From positions 14,102,447-14,166,446 of the forward strand of contig NC_134030.1 in assembly GCF_964204645.1 (NCBI RefSeq): DNA of 64,000 bases. The letters are read 5' to 3'. This document shows, one piece after another, positions 57,446-64,000 of this stretch (position 1 is the stretch's first letter; every line of letters begins with the position of its first letter). A program made the translations under genes and the position numbers. The stretch comes from Tubulanus polymorphus (taxonomy: Eukaryota; Nemertea; Palaeonemertea; Tubulaniformes; Tubulanidae). The notes beneath the pieces were generated by a model. That model was not told the origin of the DNA. It saw only the letters and a list, made by a program, of their open reading frames with translations, and searched no databases.

Positions 57446-59467
57446 ATTCTTGGGACCAGTGGGAGGTTGTCTGCAGCAGGCAGCAACCCACTGGTCCGAC
57501 CTTTTTGGAGACGGTAGGCCCTCCCGTGTCGTCTCTCGTGGCTACCGTCTCCGTTTCCTAAGGCGACCGCGCCTGATGAGGTCACCTCCCGACATGCGGC
57601 CAAAACCAGGTCAGGAGGCCTTAATCTCTCCGGCTCTCAAGGAATTGGCCGAGAAGGGAGTGATAGAACCAGTTTGCAACGAAACTTCTCCCGGCTGGTT
57701 TTCTCGAATATTCATGGTACCAAAGGCCACAGGGGGTCAACGGACAGTGATAGATCTGTCATCCCTCAATCGGCACCTAGACATTCCAACGTTCCGGATG
57801 ACCAAGCCCAAGGACGTGATTCTAGGGCTCCGTCCGGGTCAATGGGCGGCTTCATTGGACCTGAAAGATGCTTACTTTCAGGTTCCAATTCACCCAAAAT
57901 CTCGGCAATTTCTCAGGATAAAGTGGAATGGCCGCCAGTTCCAATTCAGGTCTCTTCCATTTGGCCTCAGTACGGCCCCGTGGGTTTTCACCAAGTTGGT
58001 CAAGTCAGTTCAGAAGGTACTTCAGTCAAGGGGTGTTCGACTGTTTGTTTACCTCGACGACTGGTTAATAGTCACGAATTCGGCTCAGGAATGTCGGGAG
58101 GCAATGACCTCAGTCTTGGACTTAGTCCATCAGCTAGTGTTCTGCGTAAACAGGGAAAAATCTCAGTTGACACCGGCCCAACAGTTCACTTATCTCGGCA
58201 TGGACTTCGATCTCCGAATCAGCTAAGTCTTTCCGTCTATGGCTCGAGTAGCCAAACTTCAAGAAGCTGTAGCAGGAGTGTCCACAACCCCGAGAACAGC
58301 TCGTTACTGGTCACGGCTTCTAGGCTCCATCAGCTCCATGGGTCTCGTGGTGCCCTTAGGCCGCCTCAGAAGCAGGCGCTTGCAACAATATTGGAAGGTC
58401 TTCTGGTCTCAGTCGAAGGGCAACTGGGAGACCTTGATTCCCGTACCTCCAACCGATCTAAGTCCGGATCTTCAGTGGTGGGCGGCAACTACGAATCTTC
58501 GGCTCGGGGTGTCACTAGCCCCGTTAGAGGCTCCAGTTCGTGTATTCACGGATGCCAGTCACCAAGGATGGGGGGCACATCTGGAGAACCGAGTCAAAGC
58601 CCGGAGATGGTCTCGCTACGAGGCCACCAACCACATAAATTTCCTAGAAATGCTGGCCGTGTGGAAGGCCCTGAAGTTCTTTCACAGGAGAGTGGAGGGC
58701 CACCACGTTTGGTTAGCCACAGACAATTCAACAGTGAGGGCTTACCTTCAGAACCAAGGGGGCACTCACTCAGAAACACTCACAGGTCTGTCGGCCAAAA
58801 TTCTTCTTTGGTGCCAGACAAAGGGCGTGTCCCTGACTGTGGCACATTTAGCAGGGAAAAGGAACGTGATGGCCGATGCTCGTCGAGGTCAGGCTATTGC
58901 GACAGAATGGGTTCTCCACCAAGAAGTAGCCGATCGGGTTCGGGGCATGTTTGGCAATCCGCTGCTGGATCTGTTTTCCACCCGGTTCAATCGGAGGTGT
59001 CCTCTGTTTGTGTCCCCGTTTCCAGACGCGGAAGGAATGCCTTCTCTCTGGACTGGTCGGGGATGCATGCGTATGCGTTCCCGCCCACACCAGTCCTGCC
59101 GCGCTTACTGGATCAAATAGAGAGATCAGTCAATTGCAACATAGTTCTGGTAGCACCATGTTGGCCGGCTCAGAAATGGTTCCTACCACTTCTCAACCTA
59201 CTGTGCGACAACCCCAGGATTCTTCCAAATTTCCCATCGCTTCTGTCTCAGGGGAACTTTCGGCATCATCCAAACAGCCAGTGGTTAAATCTGCTCGCCT
59301 GGCCATTGTCCAGCGATCCTTGTCAGCTTCAGGCTTTTCAGAACAGGCTGCCTCCTTTATCACAGGATCTAAGCGGCCATCAACAAGTACCATTTACGAT
59401 GCCAAATGGAGTCATTTTGCGGATTGGTGTGCTGCAGGGGAAATTGATCCATGCTCACCCTCTGTAG
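57312..59467 (+). pseudogene. DIRS reverse transcriptase / RNase H / methyltransferase-like gene
   Basis: The frame 57312-58226 carries the RT: GPVGGCLQQ, PGWFSRIFMVPKATGGQR, SLDLKDAYFQVPIH, LPFGLSTAPWVFTKL and the catalytic YLDD (58050-58061). A TAA at 58224 interrupts it. The same frame continues with RNase H: Asp in FTDAS (58551), Glu in FLEM (58647), Asp in ATDNST (58722). Two residues seem lost at NVMADARRG, where an ADALSR-like sequence is expected. Near 59040 a frameshift passes into the next frame (NAFSLDWSGMHAYAFPP ... IVLVAPCWPAQKWF), ending at 59467. That tail corresponds to the region called methyltransferase-like in DIRS elements. Confidence 0.92.
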
Positions 59468-60378
59468 CTCAATTGGCAGATTTTTTACTGCACCTATTTG
59501 TAGTAAAAGGTTTGCAGGTCATAACTATTAAAGGTTACCGCTCCACGATTTCTCATACATTGCGTGCTTCTGGATGGCCAAATGTAGCAGGGGATCATCG
59601 GATATCCCAGCTGGTTGCAGGGTTTTCTATTTCCCGGCCTCTGGTACCAAGGACAGTTCCACCATGGGATCTGTCTGTAATTTTGAAGAAGTTAATGGAG
59701 GCTCCATTTGAACCTCTTTCGGCAGCGTCATTTGCAAATTTGTCAAAAAAGACTGTATTTTTGCTGTTCTTGGCTTGCTCGGCCCGTCGCTCTGTGATTC
59801 ATGCGCTTTCAGTCCGACAAGGTCATATTGTCTTTGGGCCAGCGAAGGAATTTGTTTCGCTGCGGCCTGCTTTGGAATTTTTGGCAAAGAACCAATGACC
59901 AGGCTCGGTTGGGCGTCAATGGCGAATTGAAGCCCTAAAACATCGAGTGGAACCGGGCATCCCGGACAGGACTTTATGTCCTGTGCGGGCGTTGTGTTTC
60001 TATTTAGATCGCTCTGCTTCACGGAGGGGTTCACGGGAGCGGTTATTTATTCCGCTGCTGGATCACCTAAAGGGTGATATTTCGCGGGACACAGTGGCCC
60101 GATGGGTCTCTTCACTGATCAAGGACATTTTATTGAAGGAGAATCTTTCCTCGGAGGGAGTGGTTTCTCATCAAGTGAGGTCTATGGCTACTTCCTGCGC
60201 AGCCTTTTCGGGTGCTCCGTTGGAGGAAGTCTGTCGGGCCGCCTTTTGGAATTCTCCATCGACATTCACGTCATTTTATTTACGGGATGTGTCAGGCCAG
60301 TTAGGCTCATTAGCTTCACTTGGTCCTGTTGTCATGGCTCAGGGTGTCCGTTCTTTCCGATGGGACCCTTTAGTGTAG
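59159..60378 (+). pseudogene. DIRS tyrosine recombinase gene with one in-frame stop
   Basis: The frame overlaps the end of the RT gene in a different phase, as is normal for DIRS. An N-terminal SAM-like core-binding part (ATG 59159; STSTIYDAKWSHFADWC, TIKGYRSTISHTL) precedes the catalytic domain: Arg in ACSARRSV (59785-59790), H-x2-R in SHQVRSMA (60169-60180) and the nucleophile Tyr in TSFYLRD (60277). One TGA at 59896 interrupts it, consistent with a CGA-to-TGA change at a CpG. The recombinase would integrate the circular DNA without target duplication. Confidence 0.92.
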
Positions 60379-60637
60379 AATATTTATGTCGCATTATCAG
60401 GATCACAGGGGGTGTATCCTTGTACATAGTTTGGGCTCATATCTGCAAGTATTAATTTCGCAAAATTCTGGGGGGGGCCTCTGAGCTGGACGGACTCACT
60501 GTGGCCAACCGGTCTTCCCTGTGCTACAGTGCTACATTCCGTCCTTGGGTAAGTGCTCTCTTTTTCCCTCTTACCTTGCGTTTGAGCGGTGGTTTTTCTA
60601 TCTACCTTTCCCACCATCCTTGCGCTAGGCTAGTCTA

Positions 60638-60734
60638 GCAAAAACCATAGGAAAGGGTACAGTACTCGACGGAAATATTACAATTTTTGGAACTAAAATT
60701 TGTATTTCCGAGTAGTAATTACCCTTTCCTATGG
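60638..60734 (-). repeat. DIRS internal complementary region
   Basis: 60638-60678 is the exact complement of the left end (54958-54998). 60677-60734 is the complement of the right end (about 60897-60955) with one or two mismatches. The two halves meet at GGAAATATTACAA, reproducing the circle junction. Confidence 0.95.
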
Positions 60735-60789
60735 TGGGAATCCCGCCCACCTGCCCCGCATAGCTGTTTTTTTTTTTTGGTCTGCTATA

Positions 60790-60955
60790 ACGTAAAAAGA
60801 TGACGGATTTCGCCGGTGGCTGAAATAATACCACAGAGCCGGGTCATAAAGAAAAACCATTGGCGATCAATCCAAATTTAGAAAATATTGGCAAAAACCA
60901 TAGGAAAGGGTAAGTACTACTCGGAAATACAAATTTTAGTTCCAAAAATTGTAAT
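60790..60955 (-). repeat. DIRS right inverted terminal repeat
   Basis: The complement matches the left repeat over about 145 bp with scattered differences. The end reads ...CCAAAAATTGTAAT. Confidence 0.92.
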
Positions 60956-62155
60956 TTTACCTTCATCTGCTGTTTTTACGTAATTGCAAATCCAAGAACA
61001 AATCGATTTTTGTGCTCAAAATTAAAATGTACTCAGTTGATCCTATTTGTTGTTTCATTGTGTCATGTTTTCAATTCTCTAGCCGTGGGCCTCTTAGTGA
61101 CCATTGTCATCGCTTCGGTTTTGTTGGCTGGGGGGTTGGTTTAGTATACTCCTTTTTAGTTGCCTTTGTGATACGGTATGATCTGTTTTGATTCTATTTT
61201 CGGCAATCTTTGAGCGATATACTACGTCCCACTCTTGTGAGATTTATTGGTCAGGGAGTTCGTCTTTTATTTCAATTTTCTGATATGTGTTGGTGATTTT
61301 ATGTAATGAATATTTGTCTCCTTGGAGAGTTACGTCGCACTCAACGCATGATTTAGTTGCTCCATTTGTGCGGGACGTGTGACAAATTCTTTTTCATTTG
61401 CAGTTTTATGTGAGCCTTTCGACTACTCGGATTTAAGCATTTTCATTGCTTTTGTTTATGGCTGGTCAGCTTCTTGTTGAATTTGCCCTTGTATTCTACT
61501 TGTTGATCATCATTGGGGGGTTGGTTTAGTATACTCCTTTTTAGTTGCCTTTGGGATACAGTATGATCTGTTTTGATTCTATTTTCGACAATTGTGATTA
61601 CCGTAACTTTTGAGAGGTTGCTTTTCCTTCTCTCTGGTCATGTTACGGCGGCCAATGATGCTTATGAACCATTGTATGTTATATTTCCTGTGAGCGACTA
61701 TGGAAGTTCAGTGCCGTAGGGCTTTTACATATGATTTCAATATTGCTTCTTTGCACTTACTGTTTAGATCCTTTGTTTGGTTTGGGTTTGGGATATTAGT
61801 TTTTGGGTTTTGCAATGCCGTTTCGGAATGTTTGGTGGCCCCAGTTTTTCCCATATCTATATATCTCTGCAGTATGTCTGCACAACAGGGAGTGAGAATA
61901 TTATACTATTCTCTCTGTGTGGCGCTGCGGACAGACGGAAGAAGTCAGTTTGGCTTTGGTTGAGTTGGTTAGGCCAGCTGTGCTGTTAAGTGGAGTTTAT
62001 TAGTCCAGGGGATTCAGTTAAAAGTGAAAAAAATAGGAAAGTCATTCTAAGGTACTCGCTCATTTGTGCGAGCATGCTGCGGTCCTGGTTTTTCCCATAT
62101 CTTTATATCTCTGTAGTATGTCCGCACAACAGGGAGTGAGAATATTATACTAAGA
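60956..62155 (+). repeat. Locally duplicated non-coding DNA
   Basis: GGGGGGTTGGTTTAGTATAC (about 61130) recurs at about 61515. 61277-61490 repeats 54210-54440. AGTATGTCTGCACAACAGGG (about 61870) recurs at about 62116. GGACAGACGGAAGAAGTCAG (61930) recurs at about 53412 (GACAGACGGAAGAAGTCAG). No gene is supported. Confidence 0.75.
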
Positions 62156-64000
62156 ACATGGTCTAGCGATTTGGATATTGTTGGAGCCATCCTTGTCATT
62201 GACTCAAGACATAAACCTATTTTAGAAAAAATAAGAAAATCTCAAAAGTGTTATGTCATGGGTGATTTCAATATCGATCTATTGCAAGTAGACTCGCATA
62301 ACCCTACCAATGATTATTTGTCTTTATGGCTGTCAAACAATTTTCAGCCTTTAATTGATAAAGCAACTCGTATTTCGAAATCCTCTGCGACCTGTATTGA
62401 TCATATATTCTCCGATATTACATTAAATTTTGACATCTTATCTGGTGTATAAGGCATTTTATTTCAGACCATTTTCCTCTATTTTTTGTTATTCCTAGCA
62501 TAAGGCATACATGTAACTCTGTTAAAACTGTACAGTATCGAATGATGTCAAATTTTGCTATTGCTTTTAAACATAAACTAATGACAGTAGACTGGAATAA
62601 TGTTTTGAATGAAAATGACCCAAATTTGGCTTACTCTTTATTCTTTAATACTTTTATGAAATATTATGATGAATTCCTTCCTGTTATATCTCGAAAGTTT
62701 CTTCTTTACAAAGATAAAAAACATCCTTGGGTTTCAAAGGTTTGCTGAACTCATTAAAACAAAAGGACCGTTTATATAAAAGATTCGTTTCTACCCATAG
62801 ACAACATGATGGGGAGGTATACACTAGATATAGAAATATTTATAATACTTGTATTCGAGCAGCCAAAAAAATCTACTATCAAAATTTGTTCAAGGATGCG
62901 CAGTGCCCAAAGGATACATGGAAAATAATTAACAACCTTATCAAAAAGTCAAATGACAGAAATTATCCTAATAATTTCAAACACAAGGACATATTTTATT
63001 CTAATGATTTTTCTATTGCTAATGGTTTTAATACATATTTTGCTAATGTCGTACCGAATTTAGACAAAAATATACCATCTACAAATGAGTCATTTTCTGA
63101 TTTTTTGGGACCTTCGCATCTTAATAATCTATTTTTTATGCCATCATCTTTTGAAATTGAAAAAATTGTATTAAGTCTTAAAAATAAAAATAGTGCTGGA
63201 CATGATGGTATAAGCCAGAAAGTTTTTAAGGAGGTTATTGATGTTATTTCTATCCCGCTTTGTCACATCTTCAACAGAAGTATGTCTACAGGTATTGTAC
63301 GAGAGTTGTTTAAAAAATCTAAGATAATCCCTTTATTCAAATCTGGCGACCCCCAGGAATTAACTAACTACAGACCCATTTCTGTTTTACCTTGCATTTC
63401 AAAAATACTTGAAAAATTAGTGTATACTAGGCTTCTAAATTACTTGAATAAATATAGAATTATCTCTCAACAGTTTGGCTTTAGGAAAAATCATTCCACC
63501 TACATGGCTATTATGCTAACCATTGACAAAATTATTAGTAGTTTAGACAATTGGATGTCAACCATTGGTGTATATTTAGATCTTTCGCGGGCCTTTGATA
63601 CTGTAAACCATGATATTTTATTGTATAAACTTTTTCATTATAGCTTTAACTTGGTTTGAAAACTACATAAAGAATAGGTTTCAAACGGTCTCTTTTAATG
63701 GAACTGTATCTAATCTTACATCCGTTCCTTGCGGAGTTTCTCAAGGCTCGATTTTGGGCCCTATTCTTTTCATTATATATATTAATGATATTGATAAAGC
63801 TTCAAATGTGTTGAATTTTACTATGTTTGCTGATGATACTAATATTTTCACAAGTCATAAAAACATCAAAACTCTTACCAACTCTGTTAATTCTGAATTA
63901 CATAAATTAAATATATGGTTTCGTGCGAACAGACTTTCTTTAAATTTTAAAAAGACTCATTTTATCTTTTTCAGTAGAGCAAAACTTAAACAAACTATAT
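62156..64000 (+). mobile_element. Second LINE (Jockey group), 5'-truncated, continues past the window
   Basis: It begins within the endonuclease domain at about 62156, where the duplicated flanking sequence (…GAATATTATACTA) breaks off. It continues through the RT at least to 64000. Motif style (FADDTNIF, GVSQGSILGPILF) is close to the LINE at 21641-23277 but the sequence differs, so it is a different family or subfamily. Confidence 0.9.
62171..64000 (+). pseudogene. LINE endonuclease-reverse transcriptase, three frame changes
   Basis: The first frame (to 62452) has the endonuclease metal-binding motif VMGDFNIDLL and CIDHIFSD. After a shift, ISDHFPLF (the SDH motif) and a linker follow to 62748. 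The next frame (62727-63659) carries NSAGHDGISQ, NYRPISVLPCISKILEKL, FGFRKNHST and YLDLSRAFDTVNHD. A small deletion near 63640 shifts again into LTWFENYI, SQGSILGPILF and FADDTN (63825). The enzyme nicks target DNA and primes reverse transcription there. This copy is inactive. Confidence 0.92.

Larger units (their letters stand above)
54958..60955 (+). mobile_element. DIRS-type tyrosine-recombinase retrotransposon, structurally complete, coding region mutated
   Basis: The element spans ~6.0 kb with inverted terminal repeats (54958 to about 55105, and about 60790 to 60955), Gag, RT/RNase H with a methyltransferase-like tail, and a tyrosine recombinase. An internal complementary region at 60638-60734 joins the complements of the extreme left and right ends, the hallmark of DIRS elements, which replicate through a circular intermediate. 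DIRS elements make no target duplication, and none is seen. The element is GC-richer than its surroundings. Several frameshifts and stops in all three genes make this copy inactive. Confidence 0.95.

Noticed and set aside
60384-60834. Small - strand frames near the DIRS right end
   Set aside because: They overlap the internal complementary region and terminal repeat, which are non-coding.

Overview
This is eukaryotic, almost certainly metazoan, nuclear DNA: a mostly AT-rich stretch made largely of interspersed repeats, with long introns, GT-AG spliced exons and no prokaryotic gene organisation. The mobile-element mix (a DIRS retrotransposon, a copia-type LTR element with an initiator-Met tRNA primer site, Jockey-group LINEs, a tRNA-derived SINE, hAT and pogo DNA transposons, tandem-unit elements like molluscan 'pearl' or HINE elements) suggests a marine invertebrate or basal deuterostome. 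I cannot name the species.

Host gene: four exons on the + strand (26547-26649, 40545-40738, 41711-41818, 49038-49093) have consensus splice sites and matching phases. Together they encode the first ~146 residues of an acidic, Ser/Thr-rich protein that I do not recognise. All other recognisable coding DNA is mobile-element derived, and nearly all of it is broken.

Layout. 1-5.6 kb: a long inverted-repeat (foldback) element, a weak candidate small ORF on the - strand, a TA microsatellite and the first copy of a 1.2-kb repeat (B). 7.8-13.2 kb: a hAT remnant with a BED zinc finger, then a nested stack (repeat D interrupted by C, C interrupted by A, A interrupted by a 479-bp hAT MITE, C interrupted again by B). 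14.0-15.3 kb: a complete repeat C. 18.4-23.3 kb: repeat D, a degraded hAT transposase gene, and a 5'-truncated LINE abutting it. 24.2-26.1 kb: a degraded, unclassified transposon-type gene on the - strand containing an exact 107-bp triplication. 26.5-49.1 kb: the host gene, whose introns hold repeats B, C and E, MITEs, a pogo fragment, a minimal RNase H-only copia element and a TTF-zinc-finger hAT fragment. 49.2-54.2 kb: repeat F, repeat D with a hAT MITE inside it, a minisatellite and a SINE. 54.96-60.96 kb: a structurally complete but mutated DIRS element. 62.2 kb to the end: a second 5'-truncated LINE running off the window.

Most striking points: (1) repeat C carries 2-4 tandem ~154-bp units, each with a sequence close to the vertebrate CTCF core motif, so the window holds about 12 such sites; (2) a 1.08-kb copia derivative keeps only LTRs, primer site, RNase H and polypurine tract; (3) the DIRS copy shows the textbook internal complementary region joining both termini; (4) the palindrome TAGGCCTA is clearly over-represented.
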